In this document: piece after piece, positions 1 to 6,766 of the stretch
How the letters are laid out: each line of letters starts with the position of its first letter
Position numbering within the stretch: the stretch's first letter is position 1
The notes under the pieces: generated by a model
Told to the model about the DNA's origin: nothing
Databases searched by the model: none
The model's input: only the letters and a program-made list of their open reading frames with translations
NCBI GenBank assembly: GCA_002898115.1
Contig: BDTL01000145.1
Span: forward strand, 1-12,417
From: a bacterium BMS3Bbin02
GTDB lineage: Bacteria > Actinomycetota > Acidimicrobiia > Spongiisociales > UBA5794
Direction: 5' to 3'
DNA length: 12,417 nucleotides
Position numbers and translations under genes: made by a program

Positions 1-233
1 ACATGACCGTAACAATCGCCGCTATCGGCCTGACGATTCGTCTCGCAGAAGGCGAAGAGATCCACGACGAGGTGTCATGTAAGTTCAGGCGTGACGTCGT
101 GGAAGCCGAAGCGTCCGCAGCCGGACTCGCAGTCAACGGATGGTGGACGGACACCGAAGACAGATTCGCGGTTGCGCTGCTACAACCAAAACCTGCTCCT
201 CGACCATGGAAGCTTCACCGACCCCGCAACTGA
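1..233 (+). CDS. egtD: EgtD, L-histidine N-alpha-methyltransferase (C-terminal end, 5' end outside window)
   Basis: EgtD trimethylates histidine to hercynine with S-adenosylmethionine, an early step of ergothioneine synthesis in the cytoplasm. Only the last 77 codons or so are present; the frame enters from the left edge with codons starting at position 3, and the ATG at 3 is probably internal. The visible part matches the family C-terminus: a short beta strand (VTIAAIGLTI), then the block GEEIHDEVSCKF at about 49-86, then WWTDTEDRFAVALL. From memory of the Mycolicibacterium smegmatis structure, the Glu and Ser of the EVS triplet contact the histidine imidazole; both are kept here (codons 69-71 and 75-77). 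It ends with TGA, 19 bases before the ATG of the next gene. The family call rests on this C-terminal block alone; the SAM-binding domain is not visible. Confidence 0.85.
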   Translation, partial: MTVTIAAIGLTIRLAEGEEIHDEVSCKFRRDVVEAEASAAGLAVNGWWTDTEDRFAVALLQPKPAPRPWKLHRPRN

Positions 234-257
234 AATCCGCCACAGCACTGATATGCT
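230..257 (+). promoter_or_regulatory. Candidate promoter of the MoxR/DUF58 operon
   Basis: CTGAAA (230-235, four of six matches to TTGACA) is separated by 16 bases from TATGCT (252-257), which fits TANNNT. Seven bases after it is the GTG at 265, so a leaderless transcript could begin on that codon. If so, the first protein would lack the four residues encoded from the ATG at 253, which itself overlaps the hexamer. The alternative is read-through from egtD, which ends 19 bases before 253. Confidence 0.35.
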
Positions 258-1065
258 GAACCCCGTGTTAGGGACGACCAGGGAACAAACGCCGGACCGA
301 CCACTCGAAATCGGTGAAGTGATAGACGCAGGGTTCTCCCTATGGCGTCGTTCACTCGGCACGATGACCGTCGTAACGCTCGCTATCGGCTCGACGTACA
401 CGTTCGTGGCGATTATCCGAAACTGGGTCGGGTCTTTCACGAGCATCAACCTCCAGGGCGCTGTCCAGATCGGTCGACTGCACCCGGATCTCTACGATTT
501 CATCCTGTTGGCATTTGTCATAGCCTTTCAGATCATTGGGGCCGCCCACGTAGCGGACGATGTGCGCACGGGTCGATGCCGCACGCCTCGACAGCTGTTC
601 AGCACCGCAGGCGTGGCGATCCCTCTCAGAGACTGGTTCCTAGCCGCGACGATGGCGGTTGGAACAGTCCTCGTGTTGCCCCTGCCTGTTGTGCTCCATA
701 TCCCCGGTGTACTCGTCCGGGAGGACGGGGGGTATATCGCCACCGTGAGGCGTTCGTTGTACCTCGCGACGCGTAGAGTATTGAAGGTCCTATGGGTCGT
801 TCTCATAGGGACACTCGTGATCCTCGGCCTCGGTGTCGGGACCTATGGCGTGGCGTTCGCGTGGATTACCGAAAACCCTCCGCCGACGCCGGTACTGGCG
901 ACCATTGCCCCGCTCTTCATCCTGGTCGCCTCGACCGCGCTTGGGACGATCGGTGGCATGTCTGTCACTCTAGTTTCCGATGGCATTGCGAGAAGGGACG
1001 GCCTTGACCTTCTGGAACGGGTCCACGAGGCGCGTGCGACAGCTCAACACGCACCATCACCATGA
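253..1065 (+). CDS. Multi-pass membrane protein, first gene of the MoxR/DUF58 operon
   Basis: Predicted integral membrane protein of 270 residues, function unknown. The N-terminus has the motif PLEIGEVIDAGFSLWRRS (about residues 21-38), which resembles the 'LRPLSxGEILDxAFxLYRR' segment of a broad actinobacterial family of membrane proteins. It is followed by about five hydrophobic segments, near residues 38-60, 80-98, 128-155, 172-198 and 211-235. The short C-terminal tail is cytoplasmic-like (GIARRDGLDLLERVHEAR). The ATG at 253 is used here, but a GTG at 265 is an equal candidate: it lies seven bases after a TATGCT hexamer and neither start has a Shine-Dalgarno sequence. The frame stays open upstream to 91, but that part overlaps egtD and reads as low-complexity shadow. 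The stop overlaps the next start as ATGA. No enzyme motif is visible; a scaffold or substrate-handling role in the MoxR system is only inferred from position. Confidence 0.8.
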   Translation: MLNPVLGTTREQTPDRPLEIGEVIDAGFSLWRRSLGTMTVVTLAIGSTYTFVAIIRNWVGSFTSINLQGAVQIGRLHPDLYDFILLAFVIAFQIIGAAHVADDVRTGRCRTPRQLFSTAGVAIPLRDWFLAATMAVGTVLVLPLPVVLHIPGVLVREDGGYIATVRRSLYLATRRVLKVLWVVLIGTLVILGLGVGTYGVAFAWITENPPPTPVLATIAPLFILVASTALGTIGGMSVTLVSDGIARRDGLDLLERVHEARATAQHAPSP

Positions 1066-1739
1066 TTACGAGCGAAGAGCTAGTGGATTTGGCTGAGAAC
1101 GCACGGACGGACCCCGGTGCATTCGACCAGTTGCGTGCGGTCACGGAAGTCGACGGCCGATCGGTCAATATGGAAGCGATCCTTGGCAACGCGTCCCCCG
1201 AGACGGCCGTCGAACGGATTGACACGCTCACTCGACTCGACGTCACCGGCACGGCACAGCAAGAACCTGAGGAGTTCGGCTCCCCGGTTCGCCCACCGTC
1301 AGCCGGCGACGGAACGTTCCTCGCCTACCTACTGATCGCTGCCCTCGGCGTTGCTTTGGTGGTCGTATTCATCCGGACTCGACAAAATCGAAGAAAGATG
1401 CCGGCTCCGCCCACAGCGGTCGAGACCGCGCCCACCCTTGACGTGCAACGCCGCACCTATGCCGACGACGCACGAGAGGCGGCGGCACAAGGTGACTATG
1501 CAAGCGCCGTGCGTCTGTGGTTCCGCTGGGGCCTCGCTGCGATGGAAGAGCGAGGAAGGATCGACGACCACACCGTTGCGACGGCTGACACGCTTCGACA
1601 AACCAGCCACCATCTCCATGCCAACCGAGTGGCACACGATTTCGACATCGTGGTGTACGCCGAGAGACCGGCAACCAAGACCATGGTCGATGATCTTGAG
1701 CAGGTCTGGATGGAAATCCTCGACGAGGAAAACGCATGA
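1062..1739 (+). CDS. DUF4129 domain-containing single-pass membrane protein
   Basis: Protein of 225 residues of unknown function. Residues 1-85 form a hydrophilic, probably extracytoplasmic segment with the phrase LRAVTEVDGRSVNMEAILG, often seen in such proteins. One transmembrane helix follows (about 86-104), then a basic stop-transfer region (RTRQNRRK) and a cytoplasmic DUF4129 domain (about 130-220). The domain shows the usual helix pair around AAAQGDYASAVRLWFRWGLA and the closing VVYAERPATKTMVDDLEQVW. No signal peptide precedes the N-terminal part. DUF4129 is commonly found beside MoxR and DUF58 genes or fused to transglutaminase domains; here it is stand-alone. Start and upstream stop overlap as ATGA at 1062-1065 without a visible Shine-Dalgarno sequence, so translation is probably coupled to the preceding gene. 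The domain call is firm; its biochemical role is unknown. Confidence 0.9.
   Translation: MITSEELVDLAENARTDPGAFDQLRAVTEVDGRSVNMEAILGNASPETAVERIDTLTRLDVTGTAQQEPEEFGSPVRPPSAGDGTFLAYLLIAALGVALVVVFIRTRQNRRKMPAPPTAVETAPTLDVQRRTYADDAREAAAQGDYASAVRLWFRWGLAAMEERGRIDDHTVATADTLRQTSHHLHANRVAHDFDIVVYAERPATKTMVDDLEQVWMEILDEENA
1725..1728 (+). promoter_or_regulatory. Shine-Dalgarno site of the DUF4350 gene
   Basis: GAGG followed by AAAACGC lies seven bases before the ATG at 1736. It sits inside the 3' end of the DUF4129 gene, so this gene can be entered both by coupling through the ATGA overlap and by direct ribosome binding. Confidence 0.55.
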
Positions 1740-2869
1740 AACGTCGGGCGAGTGGGTTCTGGAACGTGGTGTGGACATTGCCTGTCGCCCTCGTCCTCTT
1801 CGCGGGTCTCTACGTCACATTGTTCCCCCCGGCACCAACGCCTACGACACAATCAGTTCCATGGTCGACCTACGACACATCGCTTGCGGGACTCGACAAT
1901 CTCTATGCACTCCTCGAGCAGAACTACCCGATGCGTCGCGTCGCTGACCTTCCGTCAACATCCACACTCGCTGTATCGCCCGGGTCAACGGTTTTCATTG
2001 CGGGACTGCACTCGTTCGACGCAAGCCAAGTCGCACAACTCGAAGAGCTCATCGACTCCGGTGTGAACGTCGTGTTTGCTCTTGCCGGTGCGCCTCCACC
2101 GCTTAGCGTCGCACCGCTGACCGTGTCAGCCACGACGGTTCGGGCGGAGGTACAGGTCACGATCGACGGTCTTCTCAACGAACGCGTCAACCTCTCGACG
2201 CTCCGCGGGCCGATCGCCGGCATCCGTCAGTTCACCGATCTCGGTGAGACGCTCCCGGTGGTTGCTACCGCCGATGGTGCGCCAGTTGCCGCTGACGCCA
2301 TCGGAAAGGGAATCGCCTGGTTTCTCTCTGACCCGGACCTGCTCACGAACAGGTGGCTCTACAACGCAGACAATGCAAGCCTCCCCCTTCTCGTGGCCGG
2401 CGCCGCAGATCGGCCGGTTTTCTTTTACGAGCCGGTCACGCCGCCCAGTCCCATAACCGGCTTCGCAGCGCTCCCCTCCAACGTCAAAATGGCGCTGCTT
2501 TTGCTCGGTGTCGCAGCCTTCGTATATGCGGTGTCAGCAACGTCCCGGTTCGGACCCATCGAACGCAACAAACGCTCCCTTGAGCCGTCGCGCGCCCAGT
2601 ATGCGACCGCGCTCGGCACACGCCTCGCTCGCATCGAACATGCCCGCAGACCAGCCGGCACCTACCTCGCTCAACGTCTTCGCCGCGAGTTACAACGCCG
2701 CGCCGCCACCAACAACCCCGCTGATCTCCGTGAGGCGGGGCGCCGCGCGGGTGTTTCAGACCAAAAGATAAACATTGCGCTGAGCTCTGCTGCGCCGCTT
2801 CTCCCAACCGCGCAGGCGCTCGCACAAGTGTTGAGATCAAACAGAAATATGAGGAAGGACCGCGGATGA
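1736..2869 (+). CDS. DUF4350 domain-containing membrane protein
   Basis: Protein of 377 residues, function unknown. An N-terminal signal-anchor helix (about 11-30, after MKRRASGFWN) is followed by a DUF4350 region of about 190 residues. That region begins with STYDTSLAGLDNLYALLEQ (a G-x-x-x-L-Y-x-L-L core) and includes GSTVFIAG and GKGIAWFLSDPDLLTNRWLYNADNA, the typical 'DPD-L-TN--L--DNA' signature. A second transmembrane helix lies at about 250-268, followed by a basic cytoplasmic tail of about 110 residues rich in Arg (RLARIEHARRPAGTYL, RRELQRRAA). The topology gives an extracytoplasmic DUF4350 domain and a cytoplasmic tail that could meet the MoxR ATPase; the contact is inference. DUF4350 resembles the extracytoplasmic GldG-like fold in some ABC systems, but no ABC ATPase lies here. 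Start overlaps the DUF4129 stop as ATGA; its own stop overlaps moxR in the same way. Confidence 0.9.
   Translation: MKRRASGFWNVVWTLPVALVLFAGLYVTLFPPAPTPTTQSVPWSTYDTSLAGLDNLYALLEQNYPMRRVADLPSTSTLAVSPGSTVFIAGLHSFDASQVAQLEELIDSGVNVVFALAGAPPPLSVAPLTVSATTVRAEVQVTIDGLLNERVNLSTLRGPIAGIRQFTDLGETLPVVATADGAPVAADAIGKGIAWFLSDPDLLTNRWLYNADNASLPLLVAGAADRPVFFYEPVTPPSPITGFAALPSNVKMALLLLGVAAFVYAVSATSRFGPIERNKRSLEPSRAQYATALGTRLARIEHARRPAGTYLAQRLRRELQRRAATNNPADLREAGRRAGVSDQKINIALSSAAPLLPTAQALAQVLRSNRNMRKDRG
2851..2858 (+). promoter_or_regulatory. Strong Shine-Dalgarno site of the MoxR gene
   Basis: GAGGAAGG lies seven bases before the ATG at 2866, within the last codons of the DUF4350 gene. It is the best ribosome binding site in the operon, suggesting the ATPase is made at a higher or more independent level than its neighbours. 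Confidence 0.65.
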
Positions 2870-3795
2870 ACCAACTACGAACCCGTGTCATCGATGCAGT
2901 TGAGCAGGTTGTCGTCGAGGCATCGACGACGATCGACATCTTGTTGATGGCACTCAGCGTTGATGGCCACGTGCTCATCGAAGGCCCCCCGGGGGTGGCA
3001 AAGACTCTCGTCGCACGCACCGTTGCCGCCGCATTGGGACTCGACTTTGGACGAATCCAGTTCACTCCCGACATGTTGCCATCGGATATCACGGGAACGT
3101 TGGCTCTCGACGGCGCCAGGCTTTCGTTTCGGAAAGGCCCCATTTTCCACAATGCGGTGCTCGCCGACGAGATCAATCGCACACCTCCCAAGACCCAAAG
3201 TGCGCTTCTTGAGGGAATGCAGGAAGGTCATGTCACAGTCGACGGGGTTCGTCATCCCCTCCCCGACCCGTTCCTTGTCGTCGCAACACAGAACCCGATC
3301 GAGTACGAGGGCACATACCCCCTGCCCGAGGCTCAGCTCGATCGGTTCCTGTTCAAACTTGTTCTGTCGTATCCATCTGAAGAAGCCGAACGCGCACTGC
3401 TCACGCTGCCGCGCGTTGGCGTCAAGGACACGTCCGTGGCACACGTGACCGCAGTCGCAACAGCCGAGGACATCGCGTCCATGCGAACAGCCGTCGCATC
3501 CACCCAGGTTGCGCCGGAGGTAGTCGAGTACGTCGCATCGATCGTGCGGTTCTCGCGCCGGCTTCCCAACGTCGAAGTCGGTGCTTCACCACGAGCTGGA
3601 GTCCACCTCCTCGCGGCAGCCAAGGCCGCGGCGCGATTGGTCGGTCGTGACTTCGTGACTCCCGACGATGTCAAGGCCGTCGCCAACGTCGTCCTGGCGC
3701 ATCGAATCATCATCAGACCAGAAGCCGAACTCGACAGATACAACGCTGCCAGTGCCGTCTCCGAGACCCTTGAGAAGGTGCCTGTACCAAAATGA
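2866..3795 (+). CDS. moxR: MoxR-family AAA+ ATPase
   Basis: Cytoplasmic AAA+ ATPase of 309 residues, thought to act as a chaperone-like remodelling or metal-insertion factor for proteins with von Willebrand A domains; the substrate is unknown. Motifs in order: Walker A GPPGVAKT at 40-47; MoxR signature around RIQFTPDMLPSDITG at 63-77; Walker B AVLADEINR at 97-105; sensor 1 ATQNPIEYEGTYPLPEAQLDRF ending at 161; sensor 2 GASPRAG at 239-245 with Arg243. All catalytic motifs look intact. Length is normal for the MoxR proper subfamily and there is no extra domain. It sits directly before the DUF58 gene, the most common partner of MoxR, and the two overlap as ATGA. Its strong Shine-Dalgarno site and the ATGA overlap with DUF4350 give a well-supported start. 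Confidence 0.96.
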   Translation: MNQLRTRVIDAVEQVVVEASTTIDILLMALSVDGHVLIEGPPGVAKTLVARTVAAALGLDFGRIQFTPDMLPSDITGTLALDGARLSFRKGPIFHNAVLADEINRTPPKTQSALLEGMQEGHVTVDGVRHPLPDPFLVVATQNPIEYEGTYPLPEAQLDRFLFKLVLSYPSEEAERALLTLPRVGVKDTSVAHVTAVATAEDIASMRTAVASTQVAPEVVEYVASIVRFSRRLPNVEVGASPRAGVHLLAAAKAAARLVGRDFVTPDDVKAVANVVLAHRIIIRPEAELDRYNAASAVSETLEKVPVPK

Positions 3796-5030
3796 TGCCT
3801 ACTCCTCGCGCAGCCATCGTGACCGCGGGGGCTGCCCTTTTGGCGATTCCCTTCGGCGGGCTCGTAGGAGCCGGTGCTGTCATCCTCGTCCTGGTCCTCA
3901 CAGTCGTCGACGCTCTCGGCGTACGGGAGGTTCCGGTGGTTGCCGGAGAGATCCCCCAGCACCTCGCCCGCGGATATGAGTCGACAATCGAGTACACCGT
4001 CGAGACCGACAATCGGTTCCGGTTACGTCAACCGGGCACACCCGACATAACCATCAACCCGCAAGGACCGACATCCTCTACAAGGTTCACGTTGGTCGCC
4101 ACCCGTCGCGGGGCACATCAACTTCCCTCAGTCGTCGTCCGATTGTTTGGCCGCTGGGGTCTGGGGGCGTGGACGCACCAACCGAGAGGCAGGTCCGACA
4201 TCACCGTATTCCCCGACGTCGTCATGGCTCGCAGAATCGCCTACGCCGTCGCGCGAGGGTCGCTACGTCAGGGCGAACGGATCACCCGCAGGATTGGTCT
4301 CGGAACCGCGTTTGATTCCGTTCGTGAGTACGTCCCGGGCGATGACTTCCGACACATCAACTGGCGTGCAATGCTTCGCACCGGCCAACCCATGACCAAC
4401 GTGTTCAACTTCGAGCAGGACCGCAACGTGTTGTGCCTTATCGACCAGGGCAGACTGATGGGCGGTGACCTTGGGGGCAAGACCCGTCTGGATGCGGCAA
4501 TCGATGCAGCGGTTGCTGTCGGATATGTTGCGGACACGATCGGTGATCGAGTCGGGTTCATGACGTTCGATCAGTCACTCACCCATCACCTCGCCCCGCG
4601 GCGTCGCGGCGGTGAGGCTCTCGTGCGCGGTCTCCACGCGCTTGAACCAACTAGCAACAACACGCGATTCGACGAACCGTTGCAGATCGCGATCAGAGCA
4701 AAGCGGTCATTCGTCCTGATTTTCACGGACTTGCTCGATGCCGCCGCATCCGAGGCGCTCCTACGCGCCGTACCCTTGCTTACCCGCCATCATTCAGTTG
4801 CGGTCGTATCTTCCATCGATCCCGAACTAGAGGATGCCACGCTGGCCACCCCGGCAACCACGTTCGATGCCTTCGTTAGTGTCGCTGCACACGAGGCGCT
4901 GAACCAGCAGCTAGAAGTGGTCGAACAGTTGAAAAACCTTGGAGCCCAACCAATCGTTCTGCGCGCGGAGGATCTCCCGACTGCCTGTGTTAGGCACTAC
5001 TTGGATCTGAAAGATCGCGCAAGGGTATGA
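3792..5030 (+). CDS. DUF58 domain-containing membrane protein (vWA-like)
   Basis: Protein of 412 residues, the usual partner of MoxR ATPases. Two closely spaced N-terminal hydrophobic segments (about 7-22 and 23-43) form a membrane hairpin. A beta-rich region follows (about 45-150), then the diagnostic DUF58 block from G171 to A193 (GTAFDSVREYVPGDDFRHINW). A von Willebrand A-like part follows, starting NVLCLIDQGRLMGG at 212-225. The first metal-site element is D-x-G rather than the classical D-x-S-x-S; I take this as the normal form in this DUF58 subfamily, so metal binding by this domain is uncertain. Start and moxR stop overlap as ATGA (3792-3795), and a second ATG follows at once at 3795; an AGAAGG stretch lies about 13 bases upstream. 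Its last 41 bases overlap the 3' end of the convergent SpoIIM gene. Confidence 0.93.
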   Translation: MMPTPRAAIVTAGAALLAIPFGGLVGAGAVILVLVLTVVDALGVREVPVVAGEIPQHLARGYESTIEYTVETDNRFRLRQPGTPDITINPQGPTSSTRFTLVATRRGAHQLPSVVVRLFGRWGLGAWTHQPRGRSDITVFPDVVMARRIAYAVARGSLRQGERITRRIGLGTAFDSVREYVPGDDFRHINWRAMLRTGQPMTNVFNFEQDRNVLCLIDQGRLMGGDLGGKTRLDAAIDAAVAVGYVADTIGDRVGFMTFDQSLTHHLAPRRRGGEALVRGLHALEPTSNNTRFDEPLQIAIRAKRSFVLIFTDLLDAAASEALLRAVPLLTRHHSVAVVSSIDPELEDATLATPATTFDAFVSVAAHEALNQQLEVVEQLKNLGAQPIVLRAEDLPTACVRHYLDLKDRARV

Positions 5031-5973
5031 CGCCGCGGGTCCACACAAGGCGCCAAAAGATGACAAACGTCGACATGCCTACGACCACGACCGGTAGCGC
5101 GGAGAGACCGACCCGTGACACAAAGGACTCGATCACGGCGGCGAGCAAGAGCCACGGGGCGGTACCGACGGCGATCACGATCGCATAAGAAGCTTCCTCG
5201 CGCAGCGCCTGGCCTCTCGACCTCAGCCCGGGGTCAACAAGCGCCCACCCCATTGCGAAACCGGCCGCCACGCCGAGCGCGATGGCCGTGAGCTCGATCG
5301 GACCATGGCCAGCCACGAGTTCAAGGAAAAACGCTCCTTCGCCCTGTGCGATCAGGAGCTGGCCGACAACTCCGAGCAGGACTGAGTTGTAGGCCAGCAG
5401 GTAGATCGACGGCAGCCCGAACGCAATACCGACAACGAACGCCATCAACGTCACCCGAAAGTTATTGATGAACAGTTCCTGAGCGAACTGGACGTGCTCG
5501 CCCGGAGACATCTGAGAGGCCGTCCCCGTGGCCCCCGGATCGAGCGCATTCCCGAAGACATCGGGGACAAGGGTGGCGGCAGCTGTCGGGTCGAGGGCGG
5601 CCCAGAGCGCGCCAAGACCTGTAAAGACGACCAGCGCGACCATGACCCAACGAATGAGTTTCAGTCTGCGAGCGATCGCGAGCCAGAACGTCGACCCGAA
5701 AAAAGTCCGGAATCCGTCGGTGAACGGCTGGGCTCCGTATACGTAGCGATACCCCTCGGTGATCGCCGACCGAAGACGATCAGTGTCTCCCGAACCGGAG
5801 TCCCCGAGTGAAGCGGCCTCGGCAGTGACACTTCGGTACAGCCTGCCGATCTCGATGGCGTTCTCAAACGAGTCCTTGCGCGACGCCTTCACGCGCTCGA
5901 CGCGGCCGATCAGTTCGCGCTCGACGCTGTCATAGCTTTCGATAGACGTTGGGGGTACTGTTGGCCCGGACAC
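4990..5973 (-). CDS. SpoIIM / stage II sporulation protein M family membrane protein
   Basis: Integral membrane protein of about 327 residues. The N-terminal cytoplasmic helical part (YDSVERELIGRVERVK, IGRLYRSVTAEAA) is typical of the family. About five transmembrane segments follow, including the family-like stretches NNFRVTLMAFVVGIAFGLPSI and LVAGHGPIELTAIALGVAAG, the latter with the conserved H-G-x-x-E element. In endospore formers SpoIIM works with SpoIID and SpoIIP at the engulfing septum; here those partners are absent and the neighbourhood is MoxR/DUF58/RDD, so a sporulation role is unlikely. Start choice is open: GTG at 5973, GTG at 5982, ATG at 5991 and ATG at 6030 share the frame. 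I prefer 5973 because none has a Shine-Dalgarno sequence, TAGTGT lies exactly seven bases upstream, and 5973 abuts rather than overlaps the RDD start. The 3' end overlaps DUF58 by 41 bases, tail to tail. Confidence 0.9.
   Translation of the reverse strand: MSGPTVPPTSIESYDSVERELIGRVERVKASRKDSFENAIEIGRLYRSVTAEAASLGDSGSGDTDRLRSAITEGYRYVYGAQPFTDGFRTFFGSTFWLAIARRLKLIRWVMVALVVFTGLGALWAALDPTAAATLVPDVFGNALDPGATGTASQMSPGEHVQFAQELFINNFRVTLMAFVVGIAFGLPSIYLLAYNSVLLGVVGQLLIAQGEGAFFLELVAGHGPIELTAIALGVAAGFAMGWALVDPGLRSRGQALREEASYAIVIAVGTAPWLLLAAVIESFVSRVGLSALPVVVVGMSTFVIFWRLVWTRGVIPLRDLSDPSSA
5956..5961 (+). promoter_or_regulatory. Candidate -10 box for the RDD gene
   Basis: TACTGT fits the actinobacterial TANNNT pattern and would place a transcription start four to six bases before the ATG at 5974. 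No convincing -35 element is seen about 17 bases upstream. It lies inside the SpoIIM coding region whichever SpoIIM start is used. Confidence 0.25.
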
Positions 5974-6759
5974 ATGTTGCACACTACACATTCCGTTACA
6001 ACACCAGAAGGCTTCACGTTCCCACTTCAAGTCGCCGGTGTCGGATCGCGTCTCATCGCCACCACGATCGACCTCGCCCTGGTCTACTTGATTGAATTGG
6101 CCGTCTTTGCAGTGTTGGCGTCGGTGCTCCTCGTCGGAGGAGGCAGCACTGCGGTCCTGGTGATTCTCAGCTCGGTGGGCATCGCCATCCTGTTTGCCTA
6201 CTGGGGGTATTTCGACATTAAGCGCGAGGGACAGACGCCCGGTCGAAAGTTATGCAGCCTGCAAGTGATCTCTCTTGAGGCCCGACCCCCAACCCTGCAA
6301 GCAACAACTATCCGCACGCTGATGCGGTTCCTCGACATGTTCCCGCCAATCGGACTGTGGGCCATGTTGATGTCCCCACTCAACCAGCGCCTCGGTGATA
6401 CGGTCGCCGGGACAATCGTGATCCGCCTCCCTCGCCCACAACGTCCGATCGTCACGTCCGGTGCGATGAGGCTTGTGAAATACGTCAACTCCGCAATGGT
6501 CAACGACGCCGTCTACCGGTTGGCAAAGGAATACGCCAACCGACGCACAACACTGAGCGCCGAAGCTCGAAAGACCGTCCAGACGGAACTTACCGAACTC
6601 TTGCGCCCCGCGCTTACCGAACGCCGTCAGGTGAAAGCGGATGATCTCATCGTTGCCGCGATTGTCGCAAGCGAACGTTCGCGGGGGATTCGCAATGGTC
6701 GCCGTCGCGCAAGTCAAAGGACGTCGCCACGCCCGACATCCGACGACATACCCGGTTGA
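5974..6759 (+). CDS. RDD-family membrane protein with basic C-terminal extension
   Basis: Protein of 261 residues. The RDD domain covers about residues 10-150 and has three hydrophobic segments (about 28-50, 58-80, 110-128). The naming residues are visible: Arg26 and Asp33 in GSRLIATTIDL, and Asp81 in WGYFDIKREGQTPGRK, followed by the closing block NQRLGDTVAGTIVI. RDD proteins are poorly understood; some have been linked to ion or small-solute transport. After the domain comes a soluble tail of about 105 residues with helical content (VNDAVYRLAKEYANRR, ARKTVQTELTELLRP) and a strongly basic end (RNGRRRASQR). The start at 5974 is supported by the family N-terminus PEGFTFPLQVAG and by the abutting SpoIIM start; there is no Shine-Dalgarno sequence. 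It stops 21 bases before the convergent ligA stop. Family call firm, function unknown. Confidence 0.9.
   Translation: MLHTTHSVTTPEGFTFPLQVAGVGSRLIATTIDLALVYLIELAVFAVLASVLLVGGGSTAVLVILSSVGIAILFAYWGYFDIKREGQTPGRKLCSLQVISLEARPPTLQATTIRTLMRFLDMFPPIGLWAMLMSPLNQRLGDTVAGTIVIRLPRPQRPIVTSGAMRLVKYVNSAMVNDAVYRLAKEYANRRTTLSAEARKTVQTELTELLRPALTERRQVKADDLIVAAIVASERSRGIRNGRRRASQRTSPRPTSDDIPG
5981..5986 (-). promoter_or_regulatory. Candidate -10 box for a leaderless SpoIIM transcript
   Basis: Read on the minus strand, TAGTGT fits TANNNT, and seven bases later the GTG at 5973 begins, the spacing expected when transcription starts on the first base of the start codon. The -35 region (minus-strand TTCTGG, 17-base spacer) is weak. 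If real, it excludes the upstream starts at 5991 and 6030. Confidence 0.3.
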
Positions 6760-6766
6760 CCATCGG

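Noticed and set aside
91..252. 54-codon N-terminal extension of the first membrane protein
   Set aside because: The segment overlaps the conserved C-terminus of egtD and is hydrophilic, without resemblance to the family N-terminus, which begins around PLEIGEVIDAGF.
1351..1947. Open frame of 198 codons on the plus strand crossing the DUF4129/DUF4350 junction
   Set aside because: It is a frame-shifted shadow of two genes whose own frames have clear domains and the ATGA overlap.
2484..3191. Open frame of 235 codons on the minus strand across the DUF4350/MoxR junction
   Set aside because: It is antisense to two well-supported genes, has low-complexity Arg/Ser-rich composition and no family features.
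4990..5991. SpoIIM as a sign of endospore formation
   Set aside because: No other sporulation gene is present; SpoIIM-family proteins beside MoxR/RDD genes are widespread in non-sporulating actinobacteria.
5974..6030. SpoIIM start at ATG 6030
   Set aside because: It would add a Cys/Trp-rich stretch unlike the family, overlap the RDD gene by 57 bases and has no ribosome binding site. The starts at 5982 and 5991 are less easily excluded.
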